The notes under the pieces were generated by a model. The model did no database searches. It saw nothing but the letters and a program-made list of their open reading frames with translations, and was not told the origin of the DNA. This document shows, one piece after another, positions 1-6,112 of a stretch of 6,139 bases of DNA. The DNA comes from CAYHBO01 sp964354855 (GTDB lineage Bacteria; Babelota; Babeliae; Babelales; RVW-14): contig CAYHBO010000065.1 of the NCBI GenBank assembly GCA_964354855.1, forward strand, positions 1 to 6,139, written 5' to 3'. Made by a program: the position numbers and the translations under genes. Within the stretch, counting starts at the first letter, position 1. Each line of letters begins with the position of its first letter.

Positions 1-2
1 GG

Positions 3-245
3 TTCAACCTTACAACGTATACTTTTGGTTTTAGTGTTAATAACGGTTCTATTACGGAATTTGCAGCAGTGTATGCCAGTGAACCGGGGTCTTTCTCGCT
101 CAACTATAGTAATCTTATGCAACTTTCTAAGCATGATAAGATTAAATTTTATATGAAAACATCTGCTATTGGTTTTGTGCAGTACTTTACCAATATAGTT
201 ACGTTGGAAAGTGGAAATGCTTACTTAGTAAGAATTTCATCATAG
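3..245 (+). CDS. C-terminal fragment of a beta-rich, possibly C1q/TNF-like surface protein (5' end outside window)
   Basis: The frame is open from the left edge to a TAG at 243-245, giving about 80 residues with no start needed inside the window. The peptide alternates hydrophobic and polar residues (for example YTFGFSVNNGS, then KIKFYMKTSAIGFVQYF) and ends in AYLVRISS. That pattern of short beta strands closing on a final hydrophobic-Arg-Ile-Ser strand is typical of C-terminal jelly-roll domains of the C1q/TNF-like type, but there is no catalytic or sequence-specific motif to confirm it. The stop lies 18 bp before the next plus-strand gene, so the two are probably co-transcribed. Being a coding tail is fairly sure; the fold is inference from strand pattern only. 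Any other beta-sandwich adhesin or coat protein would fit as well. Confidence 0.6.
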   Translation, partial: FNLTTYTFGFSVNNGSITEFAAVYASEPGSFSLNYSNLMQLSKHDKIKFYMKTSAIGFVQYFTNIVTLESGNAYLVRISS

Positions 246-263
246 AGGGGTAGGTATATTTTT

Positions 264-1565
264 GTGTGGGTATATGTATTTTTGATTTGTTTTATTTTTG
301 AGATCCGTGCTGCGGAAGAATTGATCAAAATAAAATCAATTAAAAATAATAGTGTTTGCTTTTATTTATCCTCAGAATTTAGCAAACAATATGTGAGACA
401 ACCGTTGCGTCTTTCCTATCCTCAAGAAATAGATCTTAGCAGTCTTCCCCCATCAATTGTGGATATTCCTCTTATTACCAATGTTATTTCGGTAATTTGG
501 TTTTCAGGGAAGACGTATTCCATTGAAGAAATGGATGAAGATCTTTATTATTCATTAATTAAAATAAAAAAATTCTTTAAACGTTTTTTTTATAATACTT
601 CCTGGGATGGAGAACTAAAACCAGAACGATTAGTAAAAAATATTCCGCCTAAAACAAATGCCCCGCCTTCTGCGTTATTTACGGGAGGACTCGATTCTAC
701 GGCTACCGTGCTACGTCATTTTAATGAAAATCTCTCCCTCATTTCTTTTAATGATGCGCATGAGAATGCTATTGAATTTGTTAAAACGCACCATTTTGAT
801 TTCTATACCATTTATATTAATTATTATGATTTTTTAAAGCTTACATCACTAAACAAAGCTTCTATTGATATTTCTAAGTGGTTTTGGGATACCTGTATGG
901 GCTTAGCATGGGTAGGTGCAGCAGCTCCATTTCTTTACGCAAAGGGAATCTCGCTGTTATATATTCCTTCAGGTTTTACTTGGCAGTCTTTCATTTTTCC
1001 CGATGGCCAAACGTTACAGCAACCAACTTCGCCTCTTATTGATGAAAATGTATCTCCGATGGGGCTACAGGTGAAACATGATCCATTTACGATGACAAGA
1101 ACGGATAAGATAAAATTTATTTCAACGTTCTGCTCAGAGAAAAATATGTTAAAACCGCGGCTTGTCGTATGTAATCATTTCAAACGATCGAATACATCTT
1201 ATACACATTGTAATAGATGTATGAAATGTTATTTAACAATGCTAGACATTTTGGCTATAGGTGAAGACTTACAAGATTATGGTTTTACACTGTCGGCACA
1301 GGAGTTTATTACTCAATTTAAATCTTATATTGAAACATTAAAAATGAGACGCGGAGGAACTTATGCTGCTTTTTCTGATACGCAAAATTACTTAAAACAA
1401 AACCTAGAAAGACTTCCTCAGATCCATCGGGCATTTTATGATTGGTTTATTTCAATTGATTTATGGGCGAAGATTGATGAATCTTCAAATCGCCCTCTGC
1501 GAGAAGTTCCGTTTAATTGGCATGATTATTACGATCTTTACCCTGGGATACTAAGTTTTAGATAA
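264..1565 (+). CDS. PP-loop ATP-pyrophosphatase-like protein with Cys4 cluster (distant QueC-like), with export-like leader
   Basis: This 433-residue protein carries a PP-loop nucleotide-binding motif at residues 140-146 (TGGLDST, the SGGxDS motif of ATP pyrophosphatases that adenylate their substrates). It also has four cysteines, C303, C316, C319 and C322, arranged C-x12-C-x2-C-x2-C like the zinc knuckle of QueC. The tail after the knuckle (CMKCYLTMLDI) resembles uncharacterised QueC-related proteins. It is about twice the length of true QueC, with roughly 115 extra N-terminal and 110 extra C-terminal residues, so the substrate is unknown and 7-cyano-7-deazaguanine synthesis is unlikely. 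The start is GTG at 264, because an in-frame stop sits at 243-245 and weak purine-rich sites (245-250 and 251-254) precede it. Residues 2-17 are hydrophobic and end in RAAEE, a plausible Sec signal peptide, which is odd for an ATP-using enzyme. Its last 15 bp overlap the convergent downstream gene. Confidence 0.8.
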   Translation: MWVYVFLICFIFEIRAAEELIKIKSIKNNSVCFYLSSEFSKQYVRQPLRLSYPQEIDLSSLPPSIVDIPLITNVISVIWFSGKTYSIEEMDEDLYYSLIKIKKFFKRFFYNTSWDGELKPERLVKNIPPKTNAPPSALFTGGLDSTATVLRHFNENLSLISFNDAHENAIEFVKTHHFDFYTIYINYYDFLKLTSLNKASIDISKWFWDTCMGLAWVGAAAPFLYAKGISLLYIPSGFTWQSFIFPDGQTLQQPTSPLIDENVSPMGLQVKHDPFTMTRTDKIKFISTFCSEKNMLKPRLVVCNHFKRSNTSYTHCNRCMKCYLTMLDILAIGEDLQDYGFTLSAQEFITQFKSYIETLKMRRGGTYAAFSDTQNYLKQNLERLPQIHRAFYDWFISIDLWAKIDESSNRPLREVPFNWHDYYDLYPGILSFR

Positions 1566-2342
1566 TACTTCGATCTTTTTTTGTATTGCTTGAAATTCTT
1601 GTTCAGCTTTAACTGCATCAAAGAGTGTGTTAACTGTTGCTACATGCGTGTAATGGATACCGGTGAAATCGATAGTCTGATCAAATTTCTTTAGAGCAGT
1701 TTCTACGTTTTTGATATTTTGTAAAAGATCGTCTATAAAAATAATTCGTCGAGGGGTGTATTTTGCTTTTTTAAGGATATCGAGAAGTGCATGTCCTTTA
1801 CCTTTTTCGCAGCCAAAAACAATTCCACTATGGTAAATATGCGTGTTAGAGCGAGGAATAGAATTTTTTTTTGTATCAAGATGAGGGAAGGAAAAATTGA
1901 TATCTAAAGCTTTTAGTTGTGTGACGGTAAGAGGAGCAAATTGTTGTGGTCGCTTAGTGAGCCCCATAACAATAGCGTTGGATTCTTTGATCGCTTTAAA
2001 GACAGTTGGAGTTGTTGGTTCGGTGAAAGTATAAGTGCGATGAGGAAGTGTTTCCATATAGATTTTATGTTCTGAAGTAAGTGCTTTTGTTCGAGAAAAT
2101 CCCATTGCTTCTTGTTGCTTGACGTAATGTTTTGCCCAGTGATGGGTGCCAAAGTGAGAGTCTAATTTTATGAGCGTTTCATCAATATCAAAGATAATCA
2201 AGGTGTGTTGATGATCCTGTTGCGCATGAATATACGGGAGAATTTCTTCGATATATTTGTGCTCAATGACAACTGGTTCTAGACGGGTTTGTATGGTAAT
2301 TAAGCTGAGCAAGTTTACGGTTAGAGCTCTTAGATCAAACAT
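1551..2342 (-). CDS. DUF2608-type HAD-superfamily protein (putative phosphatase)
   Basis: All four HAD motifs can be seen in this 263-residue protein. Motif I is FDIDETL (D52 nucleophile, D54 acid/base), motif II is the Thr in GLTKRP (T129), motif III is probably K180 or K182 in GCEKGKG, and motif IV is IIFIDD (D204, D205). A large insert between motifs I and II (about residues 60-120) would form the cap. The layout, with the late EKGKG lysine followed by RRIIFIDD, matches my memory of DUF2608, a family common in Legionella-like and Dependentiae-like intracellular bacteria. The substrate is unknown. Residues 6-18 are only mildly hydrophobic, so a signal peptide is uncertain. The ATG at 2342 has an AAGAGG ribosome site six bases upstream, and no other Met occurs before residue 80. 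It is last in the minus-strand run, 47 bp after gmd, which suggests co-transcription. Confidence 0.82.
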   Translation of the reverse strand: MFDLRALTVNLLSLITIQTRLEPVVIEHKYIEEILPYIHAQQDHQHTLIIFDIDETLIKLDSHFGTHHWAKHYVKQQEAMGFSRTKALTSEHKIYMETLPHRTYTFTEPTTPTVFKAIKESNAIVMGLTKRPQQFAPLTVTQLKALDINFSFPHLDTKKNSIPRSNTHIYHSGIVFGCEKGKGHALLDILKKAKYTPRRIIFIDDLLQNIKNVETALKKFDQTIDFTGIHYTHVATVNTLFDAVKAEQEFQAIQKKIEVLSKT

Positions 2343-2343
2343 G

Positions 2344-2356
2344 CGAAGCCTCTTCG
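2344..2356 (-). promoter_or_regulatory. Small hairpin enclosing the ribosome site of the HAD gene
   Basis: In the minus-strand transcript CGAAG-AGG-CTTCG forms a perfect five-base-pair stem with a three-base loop. The AAGAGG ribosome site of the gene starting at 2342 lies in its 5' arm and loop, and the ATG follows one base after the stem. The pairing is visible; a role in damping translation is inference, and such a short stem could be chance. Confidence 0.4.
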
Positions 2357-2389
2357 ATTGTTTGATGTGATAAAAACATATTTTATTGC

Positions 2390-3634
2390 TTACTTAGCCT
2401 GTTGATGCTGAGTATAGGTAAAACCTTTTTCCTGACTTACCTTAATACCTTTTCCAGGCGGGATAAGATTTACTGCTTTCAAATCATAATCAACCATAAT
2501 TTGTACGAGTTCATCAAAGGTCACTCGCGGTTGCCAACCGAGTTGTTTTTTTGCTTTGGATATATCCGCATGTAAATGATCAACTTCTGTTGGGCGATAA
2601 TAGTTAGGGTCAACGGTTATTAACTCATCACCAAGTTTGATTCCTGTGATGGAAGTTTTAACGCTTTTTACTAATCCGCGTTCTTTATCCCCAGAACCAA
2701 CCCACTCTAGTTCAATACCTGCATAAGAAAAAGCTTTTTCAACAAAGGAACGTACGGTGTGACTTTCTCCAGATCCGACTACATAGTCATTTGGAGTTTC
2801 TTGTTGTAGTATAAGCCACATCATTTCAACATATTCTGGAGCAAAACCCCAATCTCGTTTTGAATCAAGATTGCCTAAGAAAATATTTTTTTGGTTCCCA
2901 GCAAGAATATTTGCTAACCCACGTGTTATTTTTCGTGTTACAAACGTTTCACCACGGCGTGGGCTCTCATGATTAAAAAGGATCCCATTGCATATAAAAA
3001 AGCCATAAGCCTCACGATAATTTATTGCTATCGAGTGTGCATAAAGTTTTGCAGCAGCATATGGACTTCGTGGATAAAAGATGGTCTGTTCATTTTGTGG
3101 TGGCAACACGGATCCAAACATTTCTGATGAAGATGCTTGGTAAAATTTTGTTTTTATACCACTGCGACGAATTGCCTCAAGAAGACGCGTTGTTCCTAAT
3201 CCGGTTACATTGCCGGTGTATTCGGGCATATCAAAAGAAACTTTAACGTGAGATTGTGCTGCAAGATGATAGATTTCATCGGGTTGAACATTCCAAATTA
3301 ATTCACTTAAAGTTCCTGGATCAGCAAGGTCGCCGAAATGTAAGAAGAGTTTTGCTTCAGTTTTATGAGGATCAATATAAATATGATTAATGCGTTGTGT
3401 ATTAAAAGACGATGAGCGACGGATGATTCCATGTACTTCATACCCTTTAGATAGCAGGAATTCAGCTAAGTATGATCCATCTTGACCGGTGATACCCGTA
3501 ATAAGGGCTTTCTTTGGTGATCTGGTTACATCTGCAAGATGAGGGGATTGTTGATCACTATTTATAGCTTTTTCTATCAGCGGGTAACTTGTTGAATAAG
3601 ATAAAAATAGTATCGAAAATATTTTTAGCTTCAT
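2390..3634 (-). CDS. gmd: GDP-mannose 4,6-dehydratase with N-terminal export-like extension
   Basis: Gmd converts GDP-D-mannose to GDP-4-dehydro-6-deoxy-D-mannose using tightly bound NADP(H), the first step towards GDP-fucose, GDP-rhamnose and similar sugars. The match runs along the whole domain. It includes the cofactor motif TGITGQDGSY (46-55), SSFNTQRINHIY (75-86), the catalytic region SSSEMFG (168-174), the Y-x3-K pair Y192/K196, NHESPRRGETFVTRKIT (221-237), DWGFAPEYVE (261-270) and YYRPTEVDHL (345-354). All key short-chain dehydrogenase residues are present, so the enzyme looks active. It is 414 residues against about 373 for the Escherichia coli enzyme. The excess is mainly a 40-residue N-terminal extension starting MKLKIFSILFLSYS, which looks like a signal peptide followed by a polar linker. 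No ATG, GTG or TTG occurs in frame between codon 2 and the Rossmann domain, so the extension must be translated. No partner fucose synthase or reductase lies nearby. Confidence 0.96.
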   Translation of the reverse strand: MKLKIFSILFLSYSTSYPLIEKAINSDQQSPHLADVTRSPKKALITGITGQDGSYLAEFLLSKGYEVHGIIRRSSSFNTQRINHIYIDPHKTEAKLFLHFGDLADPGTLSELIWNVQPDEIYHLAAQSHVKVSFDMPEYTGNVTGLGTTRLLEAIRRSGIKTKFYQASSSEMFGSVLPPQNEQTIFYPRSPYAAAKLYAHSIAINYREAYGFFICNGILFNHESPRRGETFVTRKITRGLANILAGNQKNIFLGNLDSKRDWGFAPEYVEMMWLILQQETPNDYVVGSGESHTVRSFVEKAFSYAGIELEWVGSGDKERGLVKSVKTSITGIKLGDELITVDPNYYRPTEVDHLHADISKAKKQLGWQPRVTFDELVQIMVDYDLKAVNLIPPGKGIKVSQEKGFTYTQHQQAK

Positions 3635-3655
3635 AATTTTTTCTCTTTTTTAAAG

Positions 3656-3692
3656 TTAATTAAGATTAATTAGAACCACTCATTTTAATTAA
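3656..3692 (-). repeat. Three TTAATTA repeats upstream of gmd
   Basis: TTAATTA(A) occurs at 3656-3663, 3666-3672 and 3685-3692, with starts 10 and 19 bases apart, close to whole turns of the helix. They lie 22 to 58 bases upstream of the gmd ATG within the 149-bp spacer after the ATP-grasp gene. The motif is nearly its own complement, as many operators are, but the surrounding DNA is very AT-rich, so chance is a serious alternative. The same spacer holds a weak promoter-like pair on the minus strand (TTGCAT, 17 bases, TAATTT). I see no convincing terminator in it. Confidence 0.3.
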
Positions 3693-3783
3693 ATTACTCT
3701 GCTTGTTTTTTTTATGCAAATACGGGATAGATTTTTTAAAAATAACAATCTGAAGATGCTTTTAGATAACGTTTACAATCGAA

Positions 3784-5073
3784 TTAGTTTTGATGCTGCT
3801 CAAGCATTTTATGATAAATTTTTGGTAGCGCTATCTTTAATTCAGTACTCATTTTTTTGAATAGATCATTTGGAATTGAAATCGCTGATAATCCTACCTT
3901 TGACTTGAAGTAAGGAACGGTTTTGTGTTTTTCGGTGAGCGTTCCTTCATCAAGTAACCCCTTGACCGGGACTTTAAGATATCCTCCAAAGATATCTACG
4001 AAAATTTTTCCGGCATCATGTCGTAATGCGAAGTAGATCCGAAAGGTGGGGTCATAAAATTTATTGTGGCGCATTATTGGTGTTGATGGGCAATATGCTT
4101 CAACGAGAAAGATATCATCTTCGTTATCTTTCCAATAGGAGTAGGTTTGTGATGATGTTTCATAAGTGTCTTGAGTTATTTGAAGTGATTCATCATGGCG
4201 GCAGATATATTTCAATGTTACATCAAGATCCTGTTTATCGATCATAATAACCCCTTTGCCAAATAGCGCACCAATGGGTTTGATAACGAAAATATCGCTT
4301 TGAACGCTTTCTATAACTTGATCAGCAAGTGTAGACGTATATTTTTTTGGGAAAACGTTCCATCGTGGTTTATACATTTGCAATGAAGAGTCTTCAAAGA
4401 GTGATGCCCCCATATGCTTGTACCTTCCATATTTACTTCCTACTTCATCAAGAAAAAGATAATGTGGATGGTTTTTCTTAAAAGAGTCAATATCAATGGG
4501 TTCTGAGGGTTGTGGGTTACAGATAATAATTCCTTTATAGTTGTGTAGATTGGTAGCGTTAAAAGGCTTTTTATCGGTCTGTTTGTTAAATAGAGGATCT
4601 TGTTCTAAGGCTTCAAATGAGGAATGATAATGTCCTCCTATTTTAATAAATTCATCCCAAGCATTATTCTTGTGTTCACTTAAAGTAGCTTTTTTATGGT
4701 CCCTAGGTTGAATGCCAACAAACCATATCGGCATATCAAGTTGTAATAGGTACTCCCAGAATAATGGCCAGAACGGGGCATACATACGAGTAGGGGTATT
4801 GTTGACGAGTATTTTAATGGCTGTATCACCAAGACCGGATGTTTTAGCTCGTCCAAATTCACAAATTTTTATGTGATTGTCATATTTAAAATCAATAAAA
4901 AGAAAGGAAATATCAGCGTTAAAATTTTTATTGGCAGCATCAATTACCGCGGTATCGAATCTAATATTTTGTAGAGGAGCTTTTGAGATGAGTTCAAACA
5001 TATTTAATGCATTGGTAGAAAAACTTAATGTTATTGATGTAATTATTACTAATGTGTTTATCAATAGGTTCAT
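3784..5073 (-). CDS. ATP-grasp-like protein of unknown substrate, with signal peptide
   Basis: I do not recognise a named family for this 429-residue protein. Its C-terminal half has the features of an ATP-grasp ligase. These are a phosphate/adenine-binding strand with lysine and Gly-rich loop, FVIKPIGALFGKGV (K265, G272, K273, G274), then FLVEAYCPS with E325 where the hinge acidic residue is expected, then DPTFRIYFAL (D341, R345) and GGYLKVPVKG (363-371), which could supply metal and phosphate ligands. The order KP...GKG, E-x-Y, D-x-x-x-R recalls tubulin-tyrosine-ligase-like and glutathione-synthetase-like members, which form amide bonds using ATP; this is inference. Residues 1-23 are a clear signal peptide (hydrophobic LINTLVIITSITLSF, then STNALN). 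The ATG at 5073 is supported by AAAGGA six bases upstream, while the internal Met at residue 25 has no ribosome site. It leads the minus-strand run, 149 bp before gmd. Confidence 0.72.
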   Translation of the reverse strand: MNLLINTLVIITSITLSFSTNALNMFELISKAPLQNIRFDTAVIDAANKNFNADISFLFIDFKYDNHIKICEFGRAKTSGLGDTAIKILVNNTPTRMYAPFWPLFWEYLLQLDMPIWFVGIQPRDHKKATLSEHKNNAWDEFIKIGGHYHSSFEALEQDPLFNKQTDKKPFNATNLHNYKGIIICNPQPSEPIDIDSFKKNHPHYLFLDEVGSKYGRYKHMGASLFEDSSLQMYKPRWNVFPKKYTSTLADQVIESVQSDIFVIKPIGALFGKGVIMIDKQDLDVTLKYICRHDESLQITQDTYETSSQTYSYWKDNEDDIFLVEAYCPSTPIMRHNKFYDPTFRIYFALRHDAGKIFVDIFGGYLKVPVKGLLDEGTLTEKHKTVPYFKSKVGLSAISIPNDLFKKMSTELKIALPKIYHKMLEQHQN

Positions 5074-5079
5074 ACAAGT

Positions 5080-5085
5080 TCCTTT
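5080..5085 (-). promoter_or_regulatory. Ribosome site of the ATP-grasp-like gene
   Basis: On the minus strand AAAGGA lies six bases before the ATG at 5073. The alternative internal Met (codon at 4999-5001) has no such site, so the start that includes the signal peptide is preferred. Confidence 0.8.
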
Positions 5086-5181
5086 ATTTTATATAACAAC
5101 CCATAGTGCTTTAGCGAAGTTTTTGAGCAAAATATTGAAATTATAGTTGTGAGAATAGGTAAATGGTTATCTTTGAGATAT

Positions 5182-5187
5182 TAAAAT
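5182..5187 (+). promoter_or_regulatory. Possible -10 element for ppa
   Basis: TAAAAT matches the -10 consensus at five of six positions and would start a transcript about 40 bases before the ppa ATG. No good -35 hexamer sits at normal distance upstream, so the call is weak. It lies in the 159-bp divergent spacer between ppa and the ATP-grasp gene. Confidence 0.25.
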
Positions 5188-5219
5188 ACTTGGAGCTCAA
5201 TCTAAATACGTTTCCTTAT

Positions 5220-5225
5220 AGGAGG
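5220..5225 (+). promoter_or_regulatory. Consensus Shine-Dalgarno of ppa
   Basis: AGGAGG matches the anti-Shine-Dalgarno perfectly and sits seven bases before the ATG at 5233. It decides in favour of the start that includes the signal peptide. Confidence 0.9.
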
Positions 5226-5232
5226 ATTTTAC

Positions 5233-5886
5233 ATGAAAAGATATATATTCACATTACTATTGGTATTTTTATACTCGACTCTTAACAGTGCACTCGTTTT
5301 AAGTGAAAAAAGAGAGAAAGTTGAGCCGTTGCATGCTGTTATAGAGATAGCAAAAGGTACATCGGTAAAGTATGAAGAGGATAAAAGTACTGGCAAGATG
5401 GTTGTAAATCGATTTCTTTATACTGCAATGAACTATCCGTTTAATTATGGGTATATACCAAATACTCTTGCAGAAGACGGTGATCCGCTTGATATAGCAG
5501 TTATCTCAACCTCCGCGGTATTCTCGGGTTGTATTCTGCCATCGCGTATTATTGGGATGCTTGAAATGGAAGATGAAGCGGGGATTGACCATAAAATTAT
5601 AGCGGTGCCAACACAAAAAATAGATCCATCTTTTGCGCATGTTAATGATATTGATGATTTGGATGCAAATACAAAAAGTTGTATTAAACATTTTTTTGAA
5701 AACTATAAATCTACCGAACCAGGAAAATGGGTGAAGGTAAAGAATTTTCTAAGCAAAGAGGTTGCTTTTAAGGTTATGCAAAAAAGCCAACAAGCGTATG
5801 AGCAGGCTTTTGGCGGAGAAGTTTTATGCTTAAAATTCAGAGGGGGCTTTGGTAGGCCTTTTCAGGACGCGAGGCTTAGAGATTGA
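5233..5886 (+). CDS. ppa: Family I inorganic pyrophosphatase with signal peptide and C-terminal tail
   Basis: This enzyme hydrolyses pyrophosphate to two phosphates with Mg2+. The signature DGDPLDI (82-88) is intact. The Escherichia coli active-site set can be matched one by one: E38, K47, E49, R60, Y68, Y72, D82, D84, D87, D114, D119, K121, Y158 and K159, so it should be catalytically competent. At 217 residues it exceeds the usual 175 or so. The surplus is an N-terminal leader (MKRYIFTLLLVFLYSTLNSA, a textbook signal peptide with a cleavage-like NSA) and about 25 C-terminal residues containing the basic, Gly-rich stretch KFRGGFGRPF. A perfect AGGAGG seven bases before the ATG fixes the start; TTG codons at residues 10 and 33 lack comparable sites. 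It is transcribed away from the ATP-grasp gene. Export of a pyrophosphatase is unusual, since its normal job is in the cytosol. Confidence 0.95.
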   Translation: MKRYIFTLLLVFLYSTLNSALVLSEKREKVEPLHAVIEIAKGTSVKYEEDKSTGKMVVNRFLYTAMNYPFNYGYIPNTLAEDGDPLDIAVISTSAVFSGCILPSRIIGMLEMEDEAGIDHKIIAVPTQKIDPSFAHVNDIDDLDANTKSCIKHFFENYKSTEPGKWVKVKNFLSKEVAFKVMQKSQQAYEQAFGGEVLCLKFRGGFGRPFQDARLRD

Positions 5887-5974
5887 GTATAACTATTAGA
5901 GAACAGGATCAAACCAAAATTCATTGTACTTAGTTTTGCAGAATCAAATTAGTGTTCATGTCTTGACAAAGAGG

Positions 5975-5984
5975 GGTGATCACC
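5975..5984. promoter_or_regulatory. Perfect palindrome, candidate operator
   Basis: GGTGATCACC is a perfect ten-base palindrome in the 134-bp spacer between ppa and the short frame at 6021. It is flanked by short outer inverted repeats (CAAAG at 5967-5971 with CTTTG at 5990-5994; TCATG at 5956-5960 with CATGA at 5984-5988). A perfect TTGACA -35-like hexamer (5963-5968) lies just upstream, but the nearest -10-like sequence (TATACG, 5995-6000) is 26 bases away, too far for a normal sigma-70 promoter. A regulator-binding site is inferred. Confidence 0.4.
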
Positions 5985-6009
5985 ATGACCTTTGTATACG
6001 ATTATTAAC

Positions 6010-6015
6010 AAGGAG
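6010..6015 (+). promoter_or_regulatory. Ribosome site before the short frame at 6021
   Basis: AAGGAG lies five bases upstream of the ATG at 6021. It is the main reason to treat that short frame as a real translation start rather than a chance ORF. Confidence 0.7.
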
Positions 6016-6020
6016 TAGTC

Positions 6021-6107
6021 ATGAATTTCTTCTATTTCAAGAATCTTTCTATTGTTGGTTTATGTTTTTTAAATTGTCTTCAACCTTTTTTAATCGCGAT
6101 AGGTTAA
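6021..6107 (+). CDS. Short signal-peptide-like frame; probable 5' end of a gene that continues in a shifted frame
   Basis: The ATG at 6021 has a strong AAGGAG site five bases upstream, and the 28-residue product (MNFFYFKNLSIVGLCFLNCL, then QPFLIAIG) has the shape of a Sec signal peptide before a TAA at 6105-6107. A second frame, open from an ATG at 6062 to the window edge, has no ribosome site of its own. One extra base in the six-T run at 6086-6091 would join the leader to that frame, giving a continuation starting FFNRDRLIPRGLPRQFLK. So this is either a small exported peptide, a gene broken by a homopolymer slip or sequencing error, or a gene using slippage. The downstream part lies outside the window and nothing identifies the product. 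Confidence 0.4.
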   Translation: MNFFYFKNLSIVGLCFLNCLQPFLIAIG

Positions 6108-6112
6108 TTCCT

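Noticed and set aside
264..1565. True queC (7-cyano-7-deazaguanine synthase)
   Set aside because: Protein length, cysteine spacing, leader and gene context do not fit; only the superfamily level is supported.
1913..2152. 79-codon minus-strand frame inside the HAD gene
   Set aside because: It lies wholly within a gene with clear HAD motifs, in another frame, and its translation shows no recognisable motif.
3025..3246. 73-codon plus-strand frame antisense to gmd
   Set aside because: It is opposite the most conserved catalytic part of gmd and has no ribosome site or domain; it is a shadow.
4026..4247. 73-codon plus-strand frame antisense to the ATP-grasp gene
   Set aside because: It overlaps the motif-bearing half of the ATP-grasp-like protein and is rich in Arg and His without a pattern.
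4877..5146. 89-codon plus-strand frame across the ATP-grasp start
   Set aside because: Most of it is antisense to the ATP-grasp signal peptide and N-terminus; its hydrophobic stretches mirror that coding sequence.
5506..5691. 61-codon minus-strand frame within ppa
   Set aside because: It is antisense to the conserved pyrophosphatase core, with Cys- and Trp-rich noise and no start signal.
5887..5955. Intrinsic terminator after ppa
   Set aside because: I found no stem followed by a T-run in this stretch.
5963..6000. Standard sigma-70 promoter using TTGACA and TATACG
   Set aside because: The hexamers are 26 bases apart, well outside the usual 16-18; at the normal spacing the sequence is TGACCT, a poor -10.
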